Assembly: GCA_963975245.1 (NCBI GenBank)
Contig: CAXBFJ010000001.1
Span: 806,001-870,000, forward strand
Source: Panacagrimonas sp963975245
GTDB taxonomy: Bacteria; Pseudomonadota; Gammaproteobacteria; Nevskiales; Nevskiaceae
DNA: 64,000 nt
Direction: 5' to 3'
This document shows positions 17,808 through 25,240 of the stretch, one piece after another. The notes beneath the pieces are model-generated. The model saw only the letters and a list, made by a program, of their open reading frames with translations. It was not told the origin of the DNA and did not search any database. The stretch's first letter is position 1. Each line of letters opens with the position of its first letter. The position numbers were made by a program, and so were the translations under genes.

Positions 17808-17987
17808 TTACTCGTCCTCGATCAGGTCATAGTCAGATTTTGCCGCACCACACTCCGGGCAGATCCAGTCTTCGGGAATATCGTCATAGGAGGTTCCCGG
17901 CGCAATGCCAGAATCTGGGTCGCCCAAGGCTTCATCATAGACGTGAGAACAGTAGCGGCAGCGGTAGCGTCTGGAATTGGCAGTCAT
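17808..17987 (-). CDS. Rubredoxin
   Basis: This 59-residue gene reads from the ATG at 17987 to TAA at 17808. The two iron-binding knuckles are CRYC (Cys10, Cys13) and CPECG (Cys43, Cys46). Typical rubredoxin residues lie between them: YDEALGDPDSGIAPGTSYDDIPEDW. Rubredoxins carry single electrons, and AlkB-type alkane hydroxylases use them as direct donors. An alkB-like gene lies 11 kb away (29031-30149), so this is the obvious candidate partner. No rubredoxin reductase is seen in the window. The distance of about 30 residues between Cys pairs fits AlkG-type single-domain rubredoxin. Confidence 0.95.
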   Translation of the reverse strand: MTANSRRYRCRYCSHVYDEALGDPDSGIAPGTSYDDIPEDWICPECGAAKSDYDLIEDE

Positions 17988-18250
17988 ATTTGAGTTCTCG
18001 TGAATTGTCAGGTTGCATCAGTTTGAATTTGTGGCTCAAAGAATACCGATACCAAAGGGTCTGTGCCATCAGGAATCCGAGCAGATTCTGAGAATCGCGG
18101 CTTGTGCACCCATAATTTGCACGGCGCAGAGCCAAGCATTGGTCATTAGGCGCGCAAGAAGTATCTCGATACGGGGTCACTCTCGATTGTGCCGGAGCGC
18201 GATTCAGTGCTAGAAACGTTCACCACAAATTACGAGGGGAGCTTGGATCA

Positions 18251-18652
18251 ATGAGTCTCGAGGCAAACAAAAAGCTGGTTGCTGATTTCTTCGCCCATTT
18301 TGGCCGTAAGGATGTAGAGGGCGCGATGAATATGATGGCCGAAGATGGCACCTGGTGGATCGGCGGAAAGCCGGAGCTTTTCCCAATTGCCGGCTTGAAA
18401 TCCAAGCAAGCCATTACCGAGATTCTCAATAGCCTGGTTCCTGGAACCAAGGACGGTCTGGCGATTACCCCCAGCGCCATGATTGCCGAAGGGAACAAGG
18501 TTGCCTGCGAGGCAGAGTCGTTTGGGGTACTGCCCAATGGCCGCACCTACAACAACGAGTACCATTTCCTGATCGAGATCAAAGACGGCAAGATTGCCTC
18601 GGTCAAGGAATATCTGGATACGATGCACACGGCAGACGTGCTTAAGGGCTGA
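18251..18652 (+). CDS. NTF2-like / SnoaL-like protein (ketosteroid-isomerase fold)
   Basis: The 133-residue protein has the cone-shaped NTF2-fold pattern: an N-terminal helix VADFFAHFGRKDVEGAMNMMAEDGTWWIGG, then KQAITEIL, and a terminal strand YLDTMHTADVL. Family members include ketosteroid isomerase, SnoaL cyclases and limonene-epoxide hydrolases, and many are only carriers or unknown. The start follows GAGGGGAG. It stands alone between the rubredoxin and the luxIR pair, convergent with luxR. The substrate is unknown. Confidence 0.85.
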   Translation: MSLEANKKLVADFFAHFGRKDVEGAMNMMAEDGTWWIGGKPELFPIAGLKSKQAITEILNSLVPGTKDGLAITPSAMIAEGNKVACEAESFGVLPNGRTYNNEYHFLIEIKDGKIASVKEYLDTMHTADVLKG

Positions 18653-18699
18653 TTGGCGGTGCTCTGCAGGAGCGGCGGGATTGTTTGTGAGTTGAGGTC

Positions 18700-18729
18700 G
18701 TTCCGGCGGGGCACGCCCCTGTGCGGAAC
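18700..18729. terminator. Hairpin between convergent genes
   Basis: Nested inverted repeats GTTCCG/CGGAAC and GGGGC/GCCCC form a strong hairpin between the NTF2-like gene and the end of luxR. There is no clear T run, so it may act as an RNA stabiliser or weak bidirectional terminator. Confidence 0.4.
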
Positions 18730-18836
18730 ATCGCTTTTGCGTTTCCCAATGGGCCGATTGTTATCGAGGAACGGAAGTCGGCGGCTGGCGCTACTGGCTT
18801 TTAGCTGCGGATCAATCCGTTTGACTGCTGAAGCTT

Positions 18837-19751
18837 TCAGTGCCGCCGGTCTGGTGATTTCCTTGAATCTCTGCCGAAGCGCTCGGTCGGGCTTGCTAAA
18901 TTGCGGTCCGGATGGCGTCGCTCATCAATTTCGTTGTCGCGAGCCGTTAATACTGGTGCTGAACTCATCTCTACCATATGCACGCTCAGGGCCCCTGACT
19001 TAAGTGCTTCCGCGAGGATCGCGCTTCTGCCAGTCACGCCCAATTTCTTGCGCGCTTGTCCAAAGAAATAGCTAACCGTTGATGCGGAAACGTCCATGAT
19101 TTCGGCGATCTCATTAATCCTGTGGCCGTCCAGAGCGAGCTTGAGACATTGAGCCTCTCGCACTGTTAGCTGACGCTTCGGTACTTCTTGCGTATTTGAC
19201 TCAAGGCTCAGGATTTTCTCTGCTGCCAGATGCATGAGCCAGAGCAATTGTTGTTTGATGCGAATTGCAGCAGCTGGTGTGAATGCTGGTCGTGATTCCC
19301 TTGCAAGGGAGAGGAGCCCGAAAATTCCTCTATGGGTAAGGTAGGGAACTGTAATCCCGTGAACGAGCCCAAACTCGGACGCTTTCTTGAAAACGTGTTT
19401 CTGCTCTGGAGACTCAATGATCAAATCGCTCCACATGATGGGCATAGATGATCTCAATGCATGGAGAACGACAGGGTCATTCTGAACATAACCCATAGTG
19501 TCGTACTCCTGCCGCCACTTTTTGGGGTAGTTACTCAGGAAGATATGCTCAGTCTTGTCCGGAGGAACTGGCACCTGAAGACCCAAGCCGAAGAACGTGT
19601 ACTCGCAATGAGCAGCGTAAATGCCCACCTGTTTGGCGACCTCTTCTTGCGACGTCGCCTCATCAATGCGCTGCTCTACATCCAAGTCCCACGTTTCCAT
19701 GCAGCCCGCCTCGTTCGCATCAAGCCCGAAAAGGGATTGCCGAATTGGCAA
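18837..19751 (-). CDS. LuxR-family quorum-sensing transcriptional regulator
   Basis: The 304-residue protein has an N-terminal autoinducer-binding domain with conserved Trp79, Tyr83, Asp92-Pro93, Trp107 and Gly132. The spacing of the first four (4, 9 and 15 residues) matches TraR. A LuxR helix-turn-helix follows (LTVREAQCLKLALDGHRINEIAEIMDVS). It should bind an acyl-homoserine lactone and regulate promoters bearing lux boxes. About 40 extra basic residues follow the usual end of the HTH domain, which is unusual. A start further in (METWDLD) is possible. It lies 72 bases downstream of the luxI gene on the same strand, so the pair is probably one transcript. Confidence 0.93.
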   Translation of the reverse strand: MPIRQSLFGLDANEAGCMETWDLDVEQRIDEATSQEEVAKQVGIYAAHCEYTFFGLGLQVPVPPDKTEHIFLSNYPKKWRQEYDTMGYVQNDPVVLHALRSSMPIMWSDLIIESPEQKHVFKKASEFGLVHGITVPYLTHRGIFGLLSLARESRPAFTPAAAIRIKQQLLWLMHLAAEKILSLESNTQEVPKRQLTVREAQCLKLALDGHRINEIAEIMDVSASTVSYFFGQARKKLGVTGRSAILAEALKSGALSVHMVEMSSAPVLTARDNEIDERRHPDRNLASPTERFGRDSRKSPDRRH

Positions 19752-19823
19752 TTGTGTCGGACTGGAAATTGTTGAATTCTATAGCATCTACGTGGCTCCC
19801 ATACGTTATTTGTCGGCGTGTTG

Positions 19824-20468
19824 TTAGGCCGCTGCCCTGAATTTGGTAGACATCTGATTAAGGCAATGGGCAGCCGACTGCGTACTGACGGGGAGCTGGT
19901 TAACTACACAGATTACGTCTCCCACTGTTGTCGGCGAACCAATGCGTTGTAGTCCACAGAGCACGCGACGCATCATGCGTTCTACCTGCAGAGATGTGAC
20001 CCACACGTAGTCACTGATACCGTTTGATGCGCCCCATGCGATGGTGCGGCCCATCAACTCTTTGGTGATATTTGTGAAAGTGGCCGAGCCTCCGCGTAAG
20101 CCTTTTGGCTGCTCCACGGCAAGTCGAGAGATTTCTCCAATGTCAGGGTGTTCCGGCATAGGATGCTGTCCTAGCAGGAATGGAAAGGTGTTCTTCAACA
20201 TATTTTTCTTGACGGTCGGTCGAAGTCGGCAAGAGCCTATAACTTCATCCTCAAGTTTATCGATGATGAGGAAGTACACTGCGTCCGGGTCATCGTACTC
20301 GTCATACTCTCTGCCCTCGTTGACCTGGACCTCCCACGACAACCTTTCATGGAATACACGGCATCGCAGGCGATACATGCTCTCGATATACCGAGATGGA
20401 ATGGCGTTGATGCCGTTCAAGCGGCCCGAAAGGTAGAAGTGCGTTTCGCTGGAGATTAGCTGGTTCAT
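19824..20468 (-). CDS. Acyl-homoserine-lactone synthase (LuxI family)
   Basis: The enzyme makes an acyl-homoserine lactone from S-adenosylmethionine and an acyl-ACP or acyl-CoA. All hallmark residues of the family can be placed in the 214-residue sequence: Arg37, Phe39 and Trp45 in RVFHERLSW, Asp56 and Asp59 in EYDEYD, Arg81 in GSCRLRPT, Glu112 and Arg115 in EISRLAV. AGGGA precedes the ATG at 20468. A lux-box-like palindrome lies 74 bases upstream, suggesting the usual positive feedback by the LuxR encoded just downstream. The acyl chain cannot be predicted by eye. Confidence 0.95.
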   Translation of the reverse strand: MNQLISSETHFYLSGRLNGINAIPSRYIESMYRLRCRVFHERLSWEVQVNEGREYDEYDDPDAVYFLIIDKLEDEVIGSCRLRPTVKKNMLKNTFPFLLGQHPMPEHPDIGEISRLAVEQPKGLRGGSATFTNITKELMGRTIAWGASNGISDYVWVTSLQVERMMRRVLCGLQRIGSPTTVGDVICVVNQLPVSTQSAAHCLNQMSTKFRAAA

Positions 20469-20541
20469 TTCAGAGTTCCCTAGAAGTTGAGAACTCGAAA
20501 CTAGCCGACCGGCGAGCCCGGTGTGAGGTTGAGTGGCGTGT

Positions 20542-20559
20542 CCTATAAGAACTTATAGG
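20542..20559. promoter_or_regulatory. lux-box-like operator upstream of luxI
   Basis: The sequence CCTATAAG-AA-CTTATAGG is a perfect 8-base inverted repeat around two central bases, with the size and CT/AG-edge symmetry of lux boxes. Its edge is 74 bases upstream of the luxI start codon, which fits activation from a LuxR dimer next to the -35 region. I saw no second copy elsewhere in the window, although I could not search exhaustively. Confidence 0.75.
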
Positions 20560-20758
20560 GCGTAAGGCCATTTTTCCCTAATGCGGCACCCTTGGCGCGC
20601 AATCCAAGCCTTCGCGCGTTGCCCAGAAGAAAAAATGCTTGAGAGTTTGATTGCAAAAAAGCCTTGTCTTGTTCTTACCAGCTTTAGGTAACCCGCCCGG
20701 TCAGTCCGAGATTGGCTTCGAGACTCTCCCATAGTCCGATCATCAATGGACTTGACTC

Positions 20759-20771
20759 TGACCTGAGGTCA
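20759..20771. promoter_or_regulatory. 13-base palindrome upstream of glnS
   Basis: TGACCT-G-AGGTCA is a perfect inverted repeat with six-base arms. It lies about 245 bases before glnS and 290 bases before luxI. The binding protein, if any, is unknown. Confidence 0.3.
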
Positions 20772-21016
20772 TTTGATGGGCAGGACCTGCTCTGCGAATT
20801 CGCTCATCGGAAGGGTTAGGGGCGCTGAAAATTGGGACAGGTGATGGTCTTTCATGAGAGTCGAATATCTCACAACCTACTGTATGATAAAGAAAATACT
20901 AGGAGAAATACTCGGCCGAGGAATGGCTCGCCCAGGCGGGGTGAGTCAGCCGAGCTGAATGTTGCCGGTATACTCCGCGCCCGCCCTGTCGGGGCAATTT
21001 GTTGACGGAACATAGC

Positions 21017-22693
21017 GTGTCGGATTCCCCTAGCAATTTCTTACGTACCCTTATCCAGCAGCAGCTAGAAGCAGGACAGTTTGCTGAGGGTATCGTTACG
21101 CGATTCCCGCCCGAACCAAATGGCTATCTCCATGTCGGGCATGCCAAGTCGATATGCCTCAATTTCGGATTGGCAGAGAAATTTGGAGGGACGTGTCACC
21201 TCAGACTTGATGACACCAATCCTGACAAGGAGAGTCAGGAGTATATCGATGCCATCGTGGAAGACGTCCGGTGGCTTGGGTTTGAATGGCAAGGGCAAGT
21301 GCGCCATGCCTCACACTATTTCCAGCAACTGTATGACTGGGCTATTCACCTGATAGAGCAAGGCCTTGCGTATGTGGATGACCAGACCTTGGAAGAGGCG
21401 AGGGAAAATAGGGGGACGCTGACAATTCCAGGGCGGAACAGTCCATACAGAGATCGCAGTGTGGAAGAGAATCTCTCATTATTTGAGAAGATGAAGTCAG
21501 GAGAACTGGCAGAGGGGAGTTGTGCGCTGCGGGCCAAGATCGACATGGCCGCGCCTAATATGAATATGCGTGATCCGATCATGTATCGAATCCGAAAGGC
21601 GTATCACCATCAAACTGGCAATGCTTGGTGCATCTACCCATCTTATGATTTTGCGCAAGGGCAATCGGACGCAATCGACGGTGTTACACATTCTATTTGC
21701 ACCCTTGAGTTCGAGGATCACAAGCCGCTCTACAACTGGTTCATTGAGAATCTGCCGGTCCCCGCTTCTCCTCGGCAATATGAGTTTGCTCGACTTAATT
21801 TGAGCTACACCATTACCAGCAAGCGAAAGCTTAAGCAGCTTGTTGACGAAGGCCATGTATCCGGTTGGGATGACCCGCGAATGCCGACGATCCAGGGCAT
21901 GCGCAGACGAGGAATACCGGCAGTTGCACTAAGAAAGTTTTGCGAGATGATTGGCGTCAGTCGCGCGGCCAACACAGTAGATGTGGCAATGCTGGAACAT
22001 GCTATGCGCGATGAATTGAACGAAAGTGCGCCGCGGGCGATGTGCGTAATTGATCCGCTCAAAGTAGTAATCACCAATTACCCCGAAGGCAAGACGGAAC
22101 GATTCGTGGCGGCGGGTCATCCGAATCACAGTGATTTCCGGGAACGCGAGTTGCCTTTTTCGCGGGAGATTTGGATTGAGCGTGATGATTTCCGCGAAGA
22201 TGCCAATAAGAAATACAAGCGTCTGGTCTTAGGCAAAAAAGTTCGGCTCAGGAACGCTTATGTCATTGTGGCCGACAAATGTTTGAAGGACGCTGCTGGA
22301 AATATTACCGAGGTACAGTGCAGGTACGAACCGGAAACGCTGGGTGGAGATTCGGCGGACGGCGTCAAACCAAAGGGTGTAATTCACTGGGTCTCGGTCC
22401 AGCACGGGGTACCTGTGGAAGTGCGGCTCTACGAGCGCCTCTTCAACGTAGAAGCGCCTGATAGAGGGGGTGCCGACCTCATTGCGAGCCTCAATCCTAG
22501 CTCCCTAGAAGTACGGCCGAACTGTTGGGCAGAGCCGTCCTTGTCCTCAGCCGATCCAGAGCAGGTATTTCAGTTCGAACGGCTGGGGTATTTCGTTGCA
22601 GATCGCAGGGACTATTGCTCGAAGCGTCCGGTTTTCAATCGAACGGTGACCTTGCGTGACACCTGGGCCAAGATTGAAGAGAAGGTTCGCTGA
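21017..22693 (+). CDS. glnS: Glutaminyl-tRNA synthetase
   Basis: GlnS charges tRNA-Gln with glutamine. From GTG at 21017 (GGAA at good distance upstream) the protein is 558 residues (E. coli 554). An upstream TTG at 20999 would add six residues. The class I motifs are FPPEPNGYLHVGHAKS (HIGH region) and ITSKRKL (KMSKS equivalent). The Glu/Gln-type signature LDDTNP and the C-terminal beta-barrel tRNA anticodon-binding part (YFVADRRD) are present. Its presence shows direct Gln-tRNA charging, typical of gamma- and beta-proteobacteria. The base composition looks a little more AT-rich than in the surrounding housekeeping genes. Confidence 0.96.
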   Translation: MSDSPSNFLRTLIQQQLEAGQFAEGIVTRFPPEPNGYLHVGHAKSICLNFGLAEKFGGTCHLRLDDTNPDKESQEYIDAIVEDVRWLGFEWQGQVRHASHYFQQLYDWAIHLIEQGLAYVDDQTLEEARENRGTLTIPGRNSPYRDRSVEENLSLFEKMKSGELAEGSCALRAKIDMAAPNMNMRDPIMYRIRKAYHHQTGNAWCIYPSYDFAQGQSDAIDGVTHSICTLEFEDHKPLYNWFIENLPVPASPRQYEFARLNLSYTITSKRKLKQLVDEGHVSGWDDPRMPTIQGMRRRGIPAVALRKFCEMIGVSRAANTVDVAMLEHAMRDELNESAPRAMCVIDPLKVVITNYPEGKTERFVAAGHPNHSDFRERELPFSREIWIERDDFREDANKKYKRLVLGKKVRLRNAYVIVADKCLKDAAGNITEVQCRYEPETLGGDSADGVKPKGVIHWVSVQHGVPVEVRLYERLFNVEAPDRGGADLIASLNPSSLEVRPNCWAEPSLSSADPEQVFQFERLGYFVADRRDYCSKRPVFNRTVTLRDTWAKIEEKVR

Positions 22694-22917
22694 GTAAGGG
22701 CTATGTCTGATCTTCCCCGGCCCGTGTGCTGGCGCGGAAAGTTCTGAGTCTCTGTCGGTTGTTCCTAAGATTCGCGAAGAATGACATTGAGTTCGCTTTT
22801 TTTGAGTCAATAGTCTCGATTAATGAGAGTAACAATAAGGAACAATTTCCTTAATCGCATCTTGCCAGCTACTGTGTCGTCTGAGTTCCGAATCGATTTT
22901 TCAAATGGAGGAAGGCA

Positions 22918-25101
22918 ATGTCTAGCAATTCAAAATGCCCGATGGCCGCGGTCGGTGGGCAGCATGCGGTTACAGGCGCTCGCGGAAACGCACAGTGGTG
23001 GCCAGATCAGCCAAACCTGAAGATCCTGCATCAGCATTCGGAGCGCGCTAATCCGACGGCGCAAGATTTCAACTATGCCGAGGCTTTCAAGTCTCTTGAT
23101 CTGGATGCGGTTGTGCAGGATTTGCATGCCCTGATGACAGATTCTCAGGATTGGTGGCCTGCTGACTATGGTCATTACGGGCCTCTGTTCATTCGCATGG
23201 CCTGGCACAGCGCGGGCACCTATCGCATTTCTGATGGTCGCGGCGGAGCTTCTACGGGGTCACAAAGATTTGCCCCGCTCAATAGCTGGCCCGACAACGG
23301 CAATCTGGACAAAGCACGGCGCTTGTTGTGGCCTATCAAGCAGAAGTACGGCCAGAAGATTTCCTGGGCCGATTTGATGATCCTCGCCGGAAACGTTGCG
23401 CTGGAATCCATGGGCTTTAAGACCTTCGGTTTCGCAGGTGGTCGCGAAGACATTTGGGAGCCTGAGGAAGACATCAACTGGGGCCCGGAAGCCGAATGGC
23501 TGGGGGATGAGCGCTACAGCGGCGAGCGCGATCTGCAGGAGCCGCTCGGTGCGGTTCAGATGGGCCTTATCTACGTGAACCCGGAAGGTCCTAACGGAAA
23601 ACCCGACCCTGCAGCGTCAGCGCGAGATGTTCGCGAAACCTTCGCACGAATGGCGATGAACGATGAAGAAACGGTTGCCCTGCTGGCAGGCGGGCATACG
23701 TTCGGAAAATGTCACGGTGCGGGTGATCCCCAGCACGTTGGCGCCGAACCTGAGGGCGCTGCATTGGAGGCGCAAGGATTTGGCTGGGCCAATTCCATGG
23801 GCAGCGGCAAGGCGGGCGACGCCATCACCAGCGGACTGGAAGGCGCATGGACAGCAACGCCGGTGACCTGGGATCACAGCTACCTTGAGACGTTGTTTGC
23901 TCACGAATGGGAACTCACCAAGAGTCCTGCGGGCGCACATCAATGGACCCCTAAGGGTGGCGTCAAAAATGTCCCTGACGCGCATGACAGCTCCAAGTCA
24001 CACGCACCGATGATGTCGACTGCCGATCTTGGTCTGCGCGCCGATCCGGACTACGAGAAAATTGCCCGACGCTTCCTCAATGACCCGCAAGCATTTGCGG
24101 ATGCATTCTCCCGCGCCTGGTACAAGCTGACGCATCGGGATATGGGGCCAGTTTCCCGTTACCTCGGACCCTTGGTTCCGAAAGAGGAATTGATTTGGCA
24201 GGATCCGGTTCCCAAAGTTGAGTATCCGCTGGTGAATCAGGCGCAGATTGACGGCCTCAAGAAAGCAATTCTTGACTCAGGTCTGTCCGTGTCTCAATTG
24301 GTGAGTACCGCGTGGGCGTCGGCTTCAACCTACCGCGATTCCGACAAGCGCGGCGGTGCAAACGGTGCCCGGATTCGACTGGCACCGCAAAAGGACTGGC
24401 CTGTCAATCAGCCGGCTGAACTTGCGCAGGTGCTCAAGGTGCTGGAATCCATCCAGGCCTCCTTCAATGCTGGCAGCGAGAACGCGAAAATCTCTCTGGC
24501 TGATTTGATTGTGTTGGCTGGAAATACCGCTATCGAACAGGCTGCTGGCAAGGCCGGTCACCAGGTGTCGGTTCCATTCGCACCTGGCCGCACGGATGCT
24601 TCACAGGAGCAGACTGATGTAGAAGCGCTGGCCGTGCTTGAACCCAGTTCAGATGGATTTCGCAATTACCACGCGGATGGCAATGCAATGAGGCCAGACA
24701 TTGCCCTGATTGACCGGGCCCAGCTGCTTACCTTGAGTGCGCCGGAAATGACGGTTCTGGTGGGCGGTCTGCGTGTGCTCGGCGCCAATACCGGTGGGTC
24801 AAAGCACGGCGTGTTTACCCATCAGCCAGGGCAGTTGAATAACGCGTTCTTTGTCCACCTGCTTGATATGGCCACGGAATGGAAGCCTGGGCAGACCAAT
24901 GGAATCTATGAGGGCAGGGACCGTGCTTCCGGGAAGATTGCGTGGACAGGGACCCGAGCTGATCTGCTTTTTGGTTCAAACTCGCAGCTGCGCGCCATTG
25001 CGGAGGTCTATGCAAGTTCGGATGCAGACAAAAAGTTTGTGGATGATTTTGTCAGTGCGTGGACCAAAGTCATGAACCTGGATCGCTTCGACCTGCGTTG
25101 A
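22918..25101 (+). CDS. katG: Catalase-peroxidase
   Basis: KatG degrades hydrogen peroxide using haem b. The 727-residue protein has both tandem peroxidase halves. The distal triad is Arg93, Trp96 and His97 (FIRMAWHSAGTYR), and the proximal His is His260 (GGHTFGKCHG). The residues of the Met-Tyr-Trp adduct needed for catalase activity are Trp96, Tyr219 and Met245, with the same spacing as in M. tuberculosis KatG. The ATG follows GGAGGAAGG. It stands as a single-gene unit bounded by a strong terminator at 25130. Peroxide control such as OxyR is likely, but no operator could be identified by eye. Confidence 0.97.
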   Translation: MSSNSKCPMAAVGGQHAVTGARGNAQWWPDQPNLKILHQHSERANPTAQDFNYAEAFKSLDLDAVVQDLHALMTDSQDWWPADYGHYGPLFIRMAWHSAGTYRISDGRGGASTGSQRFAPLNSWPDNGNLDKARRLLWPIKQKYGQKISWADLMILAGNVALESMGFKTFGFAGGREDIWEPEEDINWGPEAEWLGDERYSGERDLQEPLGAVQMGLIYVNPEGPNGKPDPAASARDVRETFARMAMNDEETVALLAGGHTFGKCHGAGDPQHVGAEPEGAALEAQGFGWANSMGSGKAGDAITSGLEGAWTATPVTWDHSYLETLFAHEWELTKSPAGAHQWTPKGGVKNVPDAHDSSKSHAPMMSTADLGLRADPDYEKIARRFLNDPQAFADAFSRAWYKLTHRDMGPVSRYLGPLVPKEELIWQDPVPKVEYPLVNQAQIDGLKKAILDSGLSVSQLVSTAWASASTYRDSDKRGGANGARIRLAPQKDWPVNQPAELAQVLKVLESIQASFNAGSENAKISLADLIVLAGNTAIEQAAGKAGHQVSVPFAPGRTDASQEQTDVEALAVLEPSSDGFRNYHADGNAMRPDIALIDRAQLLTLSAPEMTVLVGGLRVLGANTGGSKHGVFTHQPGQLNNAFFVHLLDMATEWKPGQTNGIYEGRDRASGKIAWTGTRADLLFGSNSQLRAIAEVYASSDADKKFVDDFVSAWTKVMNLDRFDLR

Positions 25102-25129
25102 GCAGTCTTAATTGATTAAGACCATTGCG

Positions 25130-25179
25130 ACTTCCGTCCCCGCCATGCCCAACAGGACTTGGCGGGGACGGAAGTTTTT
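25130..25179 (+). terminator. Rho-independent terminator of katG
   Basis: A perfect 16-base stem (ACTTCCGTCCCCGCCA and its complement) with a 14-base loop is followed by TTTTT. It begins 28 bases after the katG stop. The T run is on the plus strand only. Confidence 0.92.
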
Positions 25180-25240
25180 AAGGCCGGTGCAAGCGAGGCG
25201 GTTCAATATTCCGAGCGAGCATCGCCTCGCTCAGTGACAA

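Larger units (their letters stand above)
20469..21016. other. 548-base intergenic region between luxI and glnS
   Basis: No gene is supported here. It holds the luxI upstream region with the lux-box-like palindrome (20542-20559), a separate 13-base perfect palindrome (20759-20771), and the glnS leader. The middle part (20620-20700 and 20850-20930) is more AT-rich than the flanking genes. Confidence 0.6.

Noticed and set aside
17802..17993. Plus-strand 63-residue frame in the rubredoxin region
   Set aside because: The minus strand encodes a rubredoxin with both CxxC knuckles, which accounts for the sequence.
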